DNA of 64,000 bases from Simmondsia chinensis (taxonomy: Eukaryota; Streptophyta; Magnoliopsida; Caryophyllales; Simmondsiaceae): assembly GCA_018398585.1 (NCBI GenBank), contig JAGTTD010000008.1, positions 74,501-138,500 of the forward strand. The letters are read 5' to 3'. Numbering within the stretch: position 1 is the stretch's first letter; every line of letters starts with the position of its first letter. Below the pieces are notes generated by a model. That model did not search any database, was not told the DNA's origin, and worked only from the letters and a program-made list of their open reading frames with translations. Both the position numbers and the translations under genes were made by a program. Below are positions 45,832 through 56,307 of this stretch, in pieces.

Positions 45832-48466
45832 CTAGTTTTGTTCCCGTGCGATGCACGGCAGGTATTTACTGGTCAATATATTTTTATGTGTGGTTTTTTG
45901 CCTTAAAAAAACACTGGCCTTTTTTTCCCCCCTCTCCTGCCATAGTATAGTGAAAAATACAAAATTCCCAAAGTAGGGCAAATAAGTTATGTAACTTGCT
46001 GAGTTAAATCGTTAACTAAGTTTTCTTACCTGGTAGATGCTTTTGTGTTCTTTGTTTCTCAAGTCTTACTTGTGTAGTTAGAGAAGCAGGAGCTCAAACT
46101 ATTAACAGGTCAAATCTTCTATGTAATGTTGTTGCCTAAAATAGAACTTGTCGTGCATTTGTTAATGAGTGTTATGTTATGTACATATTGCTAATGAATG
46201 CCATAAATATGTCATATATGGAATTCACTATTGGATTCTACATATAAAAGATATAATTGGTAATACACACAAAATATTTAAGTGTAAATATGGATGTAGT
46301 TTGCTTATAACCAAATATTTTTTACTAAAGTTTAACATATAACATAACATAAAGTAAACCGGGGTTTTTTACTGGCCACAAAGTAAACATAAGGTGGAAG
46401 TTGTTACCGTTTAGATAATACGTTCAATACTGAGCGGCTTCTCCATTATTAAAGGGGAATGAAATTTTTTGAACTTTCTTATTAGAGGGTGGGTGGGAGC
46501 TTTAGTGAAATTTTGATAAGCATGAGAAATTTAAAAAGTGGATTAATGCTTCTTTTGAGTTTGGAGGTTTTGGGAATTGAGAGACTTTATTATAATGTAA
46601 GTAGAGATTTAGATAATATATTTTATGATTTTACTATTATTAAAACATTGAAATTGAAATTGATAAAATTGTCTTTCTTTAAATGATATTTTCTCATGTA
46701 ATTTATATAATTTACTAATTACGAAACATGTAAGAATGTGAGGATTAAAAAAAGAAAAAATCTAAGAATTTAGACTTTGGTAAATTTGGGTTTAACTGAA
46801 GTACATTAACTATTGTTTAAGTGCGAAAAAAATATCGAATTACATTACTTTTATTTGGGTTCAATTAATCTTGGGGGTTATACAGTGTAATGATTGCCAT
46901 GGTGCTATGCATTAATTGTGATACAACTAAGCATTGAATTACATTAAAAATTAGAAATGTAGAATTTGTGGACTGTATTTGTTTAGTTCAATTCTCGGCA
47001 TTTTAATTATTAATTCCCAAAAAAGAGTTTTAGAAATCATTATGCTTTCAATTGTGTAATCTGTAAATAAATATAGTTTGAAGTTTTTCATTTTTAGAAC
47101 CTGTGACTTTTAGTTTGAAGCAAACATTTGAAATTTTATATAAATATTTTTATATATTCGCACCCGCCTTATACCAGTGTTGGGTACAGAGCCAGTATAC
47201 CTAATCCATACGCACTACCTGCTCTACTTATAGACACTCACCTGCCAATTCAATATCAATTCAGTATCTTTTAAAATTAACCCTCCAAAATTCAACATTT
47301 CATATTCTAATTATTAAAAATATAGTTCAAGCATTAAAAATTCTCTTTAATTTTTTTATTTTTCTTGACAAAAGTAAAATAAGAAAAAAAGAAATTAAAA
47401 AGATAAGGATAAGTTTGTGAGGATTGAAAAAAAAAAAAAAAGAAAGTAAAATGATAAGGATAAGTATGTGAGGATGAAAAAAAAGAAAAAAAAATCTAAA
47501 AATTTAGAATTTGGGTTTATATTATATAATTTTTAGGTATGTTCTTCTCGTCCATTTTAAGTGAGAAGTCATCATTTATTTTAAATGATATTTTTCAGTT
47601 CAAATAAAAAAAATAAAAGGTAAATAAAATATACTCATAATATAATTTTAGCATTTGTATTCAATTAATTTTAGAGGGTTATACATTGTAAGGATTTAGA
47701 TAAGGATGGATAAGCATGTTTCAAGTTTTAAGTGTTAAATTTGAATACTACTATTATAAAGATAAAAATTAGTCCATTGAAATTATGGTTTAATTGAATT
47801 GGATTTATTTATTTTAATAATTAGAGTTTGGATTTTCTCATGTAATTTATATAATTTACTAATTACGATACTTAATATAATATTTATTGTGATACAACCA
47901 AGTATTGAATTATATTAAAAATTAGAAATGTTGAATTTGTGGACTGTATTTTTTAGTTTGAGGCTTTTCATTTTTAGAACCCGTGACTTTTAGTTTGAAG
48001 CAAACATTTAAAGTTTTAAATAAATATATTTATATATCCGTACCCGTCTTATACCAGTGTTGGGTACAGAGTCGGTACACCTAACCCATACGCACTACCG
48101 GCTCCACTTATAGACACTCGCCTGCCAATTCAGTATCAGTTCAGTATTTTTTAAAATCAACCCTTCAAAATTTAACGTTTTATATTCTAATCATTAAAAA
48201 TAGAGTTCAAGTATTAAAAATTCTCTTTAATTTGTTCATTTTTCTTGATAAAAGTAAAATAAGAAAAAAAGAAATTAAAAAGATAAGGATAAATTTGTGA
48301 GGATTGAAAAAAAAAAATTTAAAAGGATAAGGATAAGTAAGTGAGGATTGAAAAAAAGAAAATAAAAAAAAATCTAAAAATTTAGAATTTGGGGTGGGAA
48401 GGGTTTTTAGGGGGGTAAAACTTCTCTCTATATATATATATAGTAAGTAAGTAAGTATAGTATAGA
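45832..48466 (-). mobile_element. Helitron-like unit 5 (about 2.6 kb)
   Basis: It has the best-preserved 3' end: CTAG at 45832-45835 and the perfect hairpin CCGTGCGATGCACGG (45844-45858, + strand). The 5' end lies near 48466 in a TATAGTATAGA context. It is collinear with the first 2.6 kb of unit 1. Confidence 0.65.
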
Positions 48467-49465
48467 TTAAAAAATATGTATTTAAATTTAATAATCTAAA
48501 TTATTTATCAATATTGTAAAAGAGATAATTTATTTTTAAAATAGTATTAAATAACTAATAGGAGTGGGTATAAATAATCTCATTTACCAATGGTTAATAA
48601 AATAATTTGTTTTATAAAGTAGTATTAAATAACTAATATGAGCAGGTATAGATAATCATTTTATGCGCACATTAGGGCTATGGGGTGGGTACGGGTATAG
48701 AATTTGGGTGGCAGGTGAGGATGTGGAGGCACCCCGTACCCGACTTGCCCCACCCCGCCCCATTACCCTCCCTTTGATACGTTGAGACATAATTGGATTA
48801 CTTTTAGATTAATTATTGTTGGGTATCCACTTCATACCCGTGACAGGTAATAGGGTGGGTACCGTTAATTCTGTTGTGTAATGCTTAGATCTTATAAACC
48901 AAAGTTAAACAGGGCAGGCTTGGGTATAAGTAAGGACCCACCCAGCCATGCTCCATACTCACCTCGGCCCACCTCATACCCACCAATGGTTCATTTTGTA
49001 TATAGTTAATCCTAAAGTTAAAAAATATGCCTTTGAATTCAATAATTCAAATTATTTACCAATATTATACACACATTAGGGTAATGGGGCAGGTATACAG
49101 GAGGCACGTCATACCCACCCGCTCTATTGCCATCTTTTTGATAAGTTGAGATATAGTTGGGTTACTTTTAGATTAATTATTATTATTTTATTTATAAATA
49201 AATAACAATTGTTAATGTTTAATATACAAATTAATTAGGTGATTAAAAAAAATTTAAAAAAAAAGAAAAATAAAAAGGTAAATATGTAAGAATTAGAATT
49301 GAAAAAAAAATTAAGGAAAAAGAAAAAAATTAAAGAAAAAGGGATTATGTGAAAAATGTAATTAAAGCAAAAGAAAAAATTTCAAAATTTAGTATTTAAG
49401 TTGAGAAGGATTTTTAGGAAGGGTGAAACTTTTTTATATGTATACAGATAGATATATAGTATAGA
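48467..49465 (-). mobile_element. Helitron-like unit 6, truncated (about 1 kb)
   Basis: It matches the last kilobase of unit 4 (44,820-45,831) and keeps the 5' end (TATAGTATAGA at 49455-49465), but it has no CTAG end. Confidence 0.6.
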
Positions 49466-50575
49466 TAAGTTTTATAAAGGACAAGAAACATTTAATAAGG
49501 ATGATGTTATTGAGAAATTTGAGTTTGTTAATATTATCCTTTTATATTAATTTAAAATGAGGTACAGCTCATTTATTTATACGACACTAAAATGATAATA
49601 ACCAAAAGAAGAAAGAGAGAGAGAGAGAGAGAGAGGGGAGGAAGCTGTAAATACAACATGACAAGTTGAGCCGCAAAGTTTGACCCTCTACTCCGGAGTG
49701 GCCTGCCGAAAGCTGACGAAAAATATCAACATCTCATCATTTTAAATACAAACGCCCATACCACATCTAGAGGGAGCCTCTACATAAAATCATATCCACA
49801 GGATCTTCAACCATTTTGGATCCTTATTGACGTTAATTCTTAAGGTCGTGTGATTGTATGATCTAATCAGAAGATAAATACAAGCCACACTTGCAGCACT
49901 AATACTAATTTTTTTTTGGGTTTTGGTTGTCAATACAAGCAATCATGAATTAATCTAATCGAAATCAGTAAGTAACCATAAAAGTCAAACTAATCTTTGA
50001 AGATATAAAATGACTTGAGCTAAACGTTTGATTGGGTGATTTCAAAATTTAGGCTTCGATTTTGTGTTTTCGTGACTCTAGTTAACTTTTAGGATGACTA
50101 TGCTTTAATTTAAGTCTAGGTCTCACTTTTATGTATGAAATTTTAGTTCTTTTGAAATTTGTTATTACATCTTCATTCCTATTGTGATGATTATTACATA
50201 TATCTTTTCATTATTCAACCTGTTTCTTAATTTTATAAACAGAATAATTGTTGTTATATTTAAGTTTCGCACCATTAGGTCATAAAGTTAACTTATGTAG
50301 TTGCTAGCTGGGGTATGACAAAATAATCAATTGATTGACATAATCAAAACTAATAGACACTCTATGCAAAGAAGATTATGAGAGGGAAAAAGTGGAGAAT
50401 TGGGATTTGCATTAGAAGACTAAAACATATATAGCAAACTAGTTTTGGCGAGATTGGAATTGGATAACAAGTTTTTCACTGAGATCCACTAAAAAGGGAT
50501 AGCTGTGGCCAGAAATCAAGATGGCTTGGCTTGAATAGGACACATTCACCATACATTATACATATGTTGCAGCTG

Positions 50576-50609
<34 letters not shown>

Positions 50610-50950
50610 GGACAGATCAATGAAAGGGAGAGGACGAGATAGTATGGCCAATATCAATACATACATGCACATTCAAGTGACTCGAGGATATGTGACAAAG
50701 CCAAAATGGGAATATTATTAAGGACCACTTTAATACACTACACTACTCCAACTAGATCTGAGGTAATCTCTAATAGCACTTTTAATATGAGATCTTGGGT
50801 GGGGTATCCAAGCTTGTCATCCTTGTTGATTCTGACGTGCTTTCCCCCACTTTCCTATCTTAAGCGTGACCTTCTAACAGTACATCTCTTCCCCTACTCC
50901 CTATCCTTGCATATTGTCTTACTATTATTCTTCTCCTCTTCTTTCCTTCT
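49466..50950. other. AT-rich intergenic region
   Basis: It holds a (GA)n run at 49613-49636 and a (TG)n(TA)n run at 50576-50609. No gene recognised. Confidence 0.5.
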
Positions 50951-51475
50951 TTTTTTTTTTTTTTTGATAAATCAGGAGCGAAAACAGCGACCCAACTTGG
51001 GACCCGAGCAAAACTCAAAACAAACAAAAGACAAGCAAAAATCAGCCAACAAGGACAAATACAGAGCATTAGCAAAGACGAAATACAGATCATTAGCTTA
51101 ACAAAATGTTGGCCTCTGGAAGAGCCCCAATAGCTCACGCAAAAATCTCAGACCAAAACCAATCTATGCGGCAAGGGGGAGCGGAGGTAAGAGACTACTC
51201 AAGACACCGGAGTTTCAACGCGAGACGGACTCCATAGATTGCGGACTTGGCGACCATGATTTGAAGCACTCCACATTTCGAGCTGAGTCGGGAGGTGAGT
51301 ACGGGAACGAGTCACACCATGCTTTCACCCAGAAGCCAACACGGAATTTAATGGCCCACTTTGCATCCTTTGCATTCCTATAAGTCTCTTCAAAGATTAT
51401 TTTATTCCTAGTATTCCATATATCCCATATAACGATGAAAAATAGCGTTAACCACACTTTTTTCTCTTGCTTTCT
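50951..51475 (-). mobile_element. L1-type LINE fragment, 5'-truncated
   Basis: On the minus strand it ends in a poly(A) tail (poly-T at 50951-50965 on +). The frame at 51215-51457 reads VWLTLFFIVIWDIWNTRNKI, typical of the far C-terminus of plant L1 ORF2. It resembles the fragment at 53,350. Confidence 0.7.
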
Positions 51476-53336
51476 TTTCTACTTTTTTTTTTATTATATT
51501 TTTAATATAGGCATGTGAAATTTGTAATCCATAGATCTATATCGGAACATATGGAATCAAATTATTACTTTATAGAAAGTAACTATTATACACCCAAAGC
51601 TTTTTCTTATGAAATTCATACACGAGGAAGGAGAGTTTTCTTGGGTTGGTGAAAATCTCTCTATTTTCTTCTAAATTCAAGATCAAAGCACAACAACCTC
51701 CTGTCTCTTGTTGTTTAGAGAAATTGTTCTCTCCTTACTAATTGTTTTTGTATAGATTTTTCGGTAAGAAGAACCAAACTCAAACTTTAGAGAAAGAAAT
51801 TGGGACCAAAGATTGGAGATGCTTTTTGGTGTATGTAGTGCAGGGTGCTAAAGACTATTCTCACGTAGTTTGAGCTTTAACTTGTCATGATCTATAGAGA
51901 AAAGGAAGGGGGTAAGCTTGTCCCTAGACAAATTTTGTATTGTCAGGTACTTGATATGAACAATGGATGAGTAATACTCGAGGTCCTTCTTAGAGGCTTA
52001 TGTATTTGAACCTTGAAGGATGGATTTGGTAGTCGGACTGAGGTGGGGAAGTAACTCCTAGGTTCAACTAAACGAGTGAGGTTAGAGGCTTTGCAGTGAG
52101 CGGGTGGTCATGAGTAAGGCTCATCATTTAGTCTCTAGATTAAGGGAAATGAGGGCAGATTAACTATGAAGGAGAAGGTTGGAGGCTAACTTGTGTAGGG
52201 AGGTAGGTGAGTAACATGCCAGATGAGATAGCGCCATTGGGTCCCACTCACATTCCTACTCGTCTGCCCTATATAAACTCGGATACCAACCTACTAGTAC
52301 ATACTGTTATTAACACCACTAATATGAAAAGAAAAAGAATACAGGAGTGAGAGGGTGTGGTAACTGCTGCATGCATTGTCAAGGAGAGTAACGAAAGAGT
52401 CGTGCACATTTTTGAATGATTGAGCATTACGCAAAGACAGATTCTAAAGCAGTAGCCAAGGGGAGAGTGAGAAATAGCCGTTCTTTAGATCAACTTTTGC
52501 TTTTGGTTAATAAGAAAGGGGGCGTGCGGGATGATTTTCTGTACGCATGATGACAGTGCATGCATTTACTCGTGACAACTCCTCAACTTTGTCAAATTTA
52601 TAATCAAAAGGTCTCTCTCGCATGCATATATTAATCACCACCTTTCACTTTGCCTATGCTCTCTAGAAACATTGTAATGTCCTTTGCTTCTTTCATCCCC
52701 TTCTCTATGAGAGATTGACACGTGGGGTTGCATCTTCTAAACTATACATTATATATAATAAAACAACACTTTATATTTGTTAGAGTATCCTAGGATTTCA
52801 CCTATCATTTTAAATTTTTGGAAAAGTTAATTTTTTGATGCTGTATCAGAGCCTTGATAACCAAGAGGTTATGGGTTTGAATCCCAATAACCTTCACTTT
52901 TAATATTTACATAATATAAGCACAAGGTATAAGGTCGATCTATGCAATATTCAGGCTTCATGTCCAATGCGCATTTGTATAAAAGGACATGTTAGAGTCT
53001 AAAATAAATCCTAAGCTTTCACCCATCAGCAAGTTTTTGGGAAAATTGATACTTTGATATTATTTATTGTTAATCGATCATGTTGTGGGGTTGGATACTT
53101 TAAATTAGGATTACTCCCTCACTACATGCTTGAGGGCAGACCTGTTTTAATTTGAGTGACTAATTTATGCATTCGTATTGAGTGTTTAATAATGTGTTAA
53201 AAGTTAGTTAGTACTTCAAAATTTACTTGAAATTCTTCAGCCAAGATGAATGAACCTGTTTTACGTATTTATTTAAATATCCATACGTGATAAAGGACTT
53301 GAGTTTGGGGGGTCTTGCATGTCCTGATGTGAAGTT
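51476..53336. other. Intergenic region
   Basis: No protein-like frame is present. It includes the small TRIM-like element at 52,778-53,057. Confidence 0.5.
52778..53057 (+). mobile_element. Small TRIM-like element
   Basis: Two related direct repeats of about 60-68 bp begin TGTTAGAGT (52778 and 52990). Each continues with CCTA, TTTCACC and AGTTTTTGGGAAAA-like words and ends in TTTGA. Directly after the first comes TGCTGTATCAGAGCC (52839-52853), one change from the usual initiator-Met primer-binding site. A purine stretch (AAAAGGACA) precedes the second repeat. It has no coding capacity. Ends are not canonical CA and no TSD was found. Confidence 0.5.
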
Positions 53337-53349
53337 GCCTAATCTGCTT

Positions 53350-54096
53350 TTTTTTTTTTTTGATAATTTGTGAGCAAAGCTCGTTACAAAAATACGGCAA
53401 CCCGAAAATAGGTCCCGAAGACAAAAGGGCTAAGATTGTACATAGAAACGAACATTACAAAATGCTTCTCAGGATCATTCCTATCAGGTAATCCAGTAGA
53501 AAAAGCTTCTCAGGAACATTCCAGTACAGGATTAAAATAAAAAAATAGAACTTATCTCAACCCAACCCCTGAACCGTTGCTGCTTAAACCAGGATCCGCA
53601 GAAGCCCAGCTTGTGATACATGCAATATTACACGCAACATCTGAAGGAGAATACTAGAAAGACGAACACCCACCTTTTATCCAAAAACCTACTCTTGAGT
53701 CTACTTGACCAAATTATATCTCTCAAGACCCAACTACCGTTTTGGAATACAATCTTGTTCCTTGGGCACCAGAGTTCCCATATAATGACAAAGAAGAGAG
53801 ATAACCATGCTTTCTTTTGAAATTTCCGACCAACTGCATAAGGTGACCATTGGTAGAAATGTTCTTGGATTGATTGGGGGCAAACTGAGTGAATACCCCA
53901 CCACTGCAAACAAGAGGCCCAAAGTTTCCACGATTCCTCACATGTGAGGAATATGTGATTGACTGATTCTTCGCTATTTCCACATAAAGGGCACCACCTG
54001 TCTTGATCTCGAATTATACCGATGTTCTATAGTTTTTCCTTGGTATTCATCTTACCAAGAAGGATAATCCAAACAAGAATCTCAATCTTTGGTGGT
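53350..54096 (-). mobile_element. L1-type LINE, 5'-truncated, with target duplication
   Basis: Poly(A) tail (poly-T from 53350 on +). The minus-strand frame has the zinc-binding RVT motif CPLCGNSEESVNHIFLTCEE, then KKAWLSLFFVIIWELW and RNKIVF, all from the end of L1 ORF2. Flanking repeats GCCTAATCTGCTT (53337-53349) and GCTTAATCTGCTT (54097-54109) form a 13-bp duplication with one change. Confidence 0.85.
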
Positions 54097-54109
54097 GCTT
54101 AATCTGCTT

Positions 54110-54926
54110 GATACCATCGTTTTCGTGATCAAGAACTTGACATCCAATTAAAATGGTGATTAGTGAGTTTAATTCACGGGTCGCATGTATGTCAATGTGA
54201 CGCAATGCGTATGAAAGCATAATATATAACATCTGCTAATTTGGCCTGTCTTTAGTTATTGACAATGACAAATGACAATGTTGGTTATTTATATGAGCAG
54301 TACCCCCAAATAATACCAAAAAACAATAATGGGAAAGAAATTCCCCTAAAATTTCCCATTAATGGGAGCCACTTTTACTTAAGCGGGAATTTGAACTCGA
54401 GTGACGTATATAACCGTTGGCATTCATCATCGCTAGGTTATGTCCTAAAGGACATACATGTCTGCATATGTATATAGGTGAAAGACAATGAGGGAAGTTG
54501 ACATGCTATTAATTTATCAAGAAACGCCCACGCTTAATTACTAGTTATAAAATATAAAAGCTGATACAAAATATCTGGTTAATTAAAAGTCTTACTACAA
54601 AATATCACCGGTGAATTTAAATAAATTTCTAAAGTAGTGAAGCAATTACAATTCAAAGAGTACATAGTACAAGATTGGGCTTTTTTTTCCTGAAGATATA
54701 AGAAAAATATTTAGGAGAGCTTCCTAAAGAAGGCTCTTGCCAGTGCGTCAACCCATACTATATAAGAGAGATCCGCACAAGGTGGAGAAGATCACTGCTC
54801 CATGGAAGAGCATTGATGGCCCCTTCCCTTTTAGAGAACTAGTCGCCAGTTATATTTGCCTCGTGGAAGAAGTGGTTGAAACTCATCTCATGCTCATGAC
54901 GCTTCATCGTGAGATGGGATTGGCTA
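54110..54926. other. Intergenic, 3' side of the ERF gene
   Basis: No gene seen. The last part should be the 3' UTR of the minus-strand ERF gene. Confidence 0.5.
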
Positions 54927-56000
54927 CTATCTTGGATTATTACCCTGATTCCCAGAATTAGAGGTAGTGGAACTGAATCTGGCGAAGTCCCACTCTTCTG
55001 GGTACTGATGCATTGTATTGGAAGAGAATGATGGCGCAGGAGATAATGTTGAGTTTGCAAAAGAGTAATTATAAGGTAACGGATGATGGTGATGAGGGGG
55101 ATGTTGGGGATTGGAAAGGGAAGACATGAAGTAGGGGAAATCGGCATCATTGCTTGAAAGTAGCTGCGCATATTGCATCAGATCTGGGTAAGTCGAGGCC
55201 CTCATGCTAGCACTACTCCCACTCCCTGCAGGCCCAGCAGCAGCAGCACCCAGCTGTTGATGCTGTAAATGTGAGGCCGCGGTGGCAGCGGAAGCAGCAG
55301 GATGTAAAAAGGGAGGGGGAGTAGGAAGAAGGCGTTGGGGGAAGTTGAGCTTGGCTTTGGAGCCTTTGAACTTCAAGGCGGCATCATCATAGGCAAGTGC
55401 AGCAGCCTCGGCAGTGTCAAAGGTGCCCAGCCACACACGCGCTGCTTTCTTAGGATCTCTTATTTCTGCTGCCCATTTCCCCCACGGCCTTTGTCTTACT
55501 CCTCTGTAATGCCTCTTCCCCCTGTTTTCCATGCTCCCCCCTTCATCATACACATATACAATGTCAGATATCAACATTTGAAATTCTAGTACTCCCTAAG
55601 TGACATGCACGAGGTCAACATATAAGTAGAACTGGAAATTCATCCTAAAAGTAAATAATATTAGGTGAAATAGCCCACAATAAGGCTTATACATTGAAAT
55701 GTGAGACATTTTAACTATATTTATATGGGAAGTTATTAACAAAGTACATGTAGGATATATGCTAGTAGTAGAAGGGAGATGAATGGGTAGGTATATACCT
55801 TGATTATGCACTTGCTCCTGGCCAGATGGGAACTCCTCTTCGCTCTTGACTGATGATGGCTGAACCATTACATGATCGGATGGTGTTGGTTTAACATCAT
55901 GGTGATGATCATCAAGAATATTATGATAATCATGATGAAAGTGATAAGGTGGAGAAGTAGTGCTCATAACTTGGGAAAGAGCGGACACCATGTCTGTCAT
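54927..56000 (-). CDS. ERF113: Group-X AP2/ERF transcription factor, RAP2.6L/ERF113-like
   Basis: Exons on the minus strand: 55799-56000 (or further upstream to 56144) and 54927-55540. Starting at the ATG at 56000 the product has 271 residues. The single AP2 domain (about 79-135) reads [20 protein letters not shown] to GSKAKLNFP, with the Ala and Asp positions typical of ERFs (GCC-box binding). The N-terminus [11 protein letters not shown] matches the MVSALS motif of group X. The C-terminal [19 protein letters not shown] matches the QYAQLL region I recall in RAP2.6L, a factor tied to wounding, regeneration and stress. It is nuclear. The upstream frame (HGKRPISS, EEKEDHFIF) also looks conserved but has no ATG, so the true N-terminus is uncertain. 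Ala-, His- and Ser-rich low-complexity stretches follow the AP2 domain. Confidence 0.88.
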
Positions 56001-56220
56001 GTCCTTTTCAGTCCAGTTTGATGCATATCCATAGAACCCATCTGCTGCTGCTGCTTCTGCTGCAGGGAAGATGAAATGGTCTTCTTTCTCCTCTGATGTT
56101 TCTGAAGATATGGGCCTTTTCCCATGCCTGCCGCTTGGATCCACCTTCCCTTTAACCTTGATTGAACCTTACTTGATGTGATGTTAAAGTCTCTACAGCA
56201 GCAGAAGCAGAAAGAAAATG

Positions 56221-56244
56221 CTAATTGCAGCACTGCTTACTCAT
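56221..56244 (-). promoter_or_regulatory. Upstream ORF in the ERF leader (MSKQCCN)
   Basis: A seven-codon ORF in the likely 5' leader. A second upstream ORF, with ATG at 56125 and TGA at 55999-55997, overlaps the ATG at 56000 as ATGA. Both are predicted only from sequence. Confidence 0.35.
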
Positions 56245-56299
56245 GATAGGAGAAGAGAAGAGGAGAGAGGGAGGAAAACTAGGGTTGCACCCCAACAAC

Positions 56300-56307
56300 T
56301 ATTTATA
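56300..56307 (-). promoter_or_regulatory. Putative TATA box of the ERF gene
   Basis: TATAAATA on the minus strand, about 300 bp upstream of the ATG at 56000, followed by a CT-rich leader. Confidence 0.55.

Larger units (their letters stand above)
29145..49465 (-). mobile_element. Head-to-tail array of non-autonomous Helitron-like elements
   Basis: On the minus strand, units end in a short hairpin (consensus CCGTGC-ATC-GCACGG) about 12 bases before a terminal CTAG, and start with TCTATA...AGAGAAGTT. At 34190, 37900, 41612 and 45832 the CTAG end of one unit directly meets the TC end of the next. The array is entered from A on the left (ACTAG) and left into T on the right, as expected for A|T insertion. 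No Rep/helicase ORF is present. The sequence is AT-rich and non-coding. Confidence 0.7.

Noticed and set aside
29145..49465. Centromeric or satellite array
   Set aside because: Units are kilobases long, of unequal length, and end in Helitron-type termini.
50706..51101. 131-residue open frame on the plus strand
   Set aside because: It is antisense to the L1 tail and includes its poly-T run.
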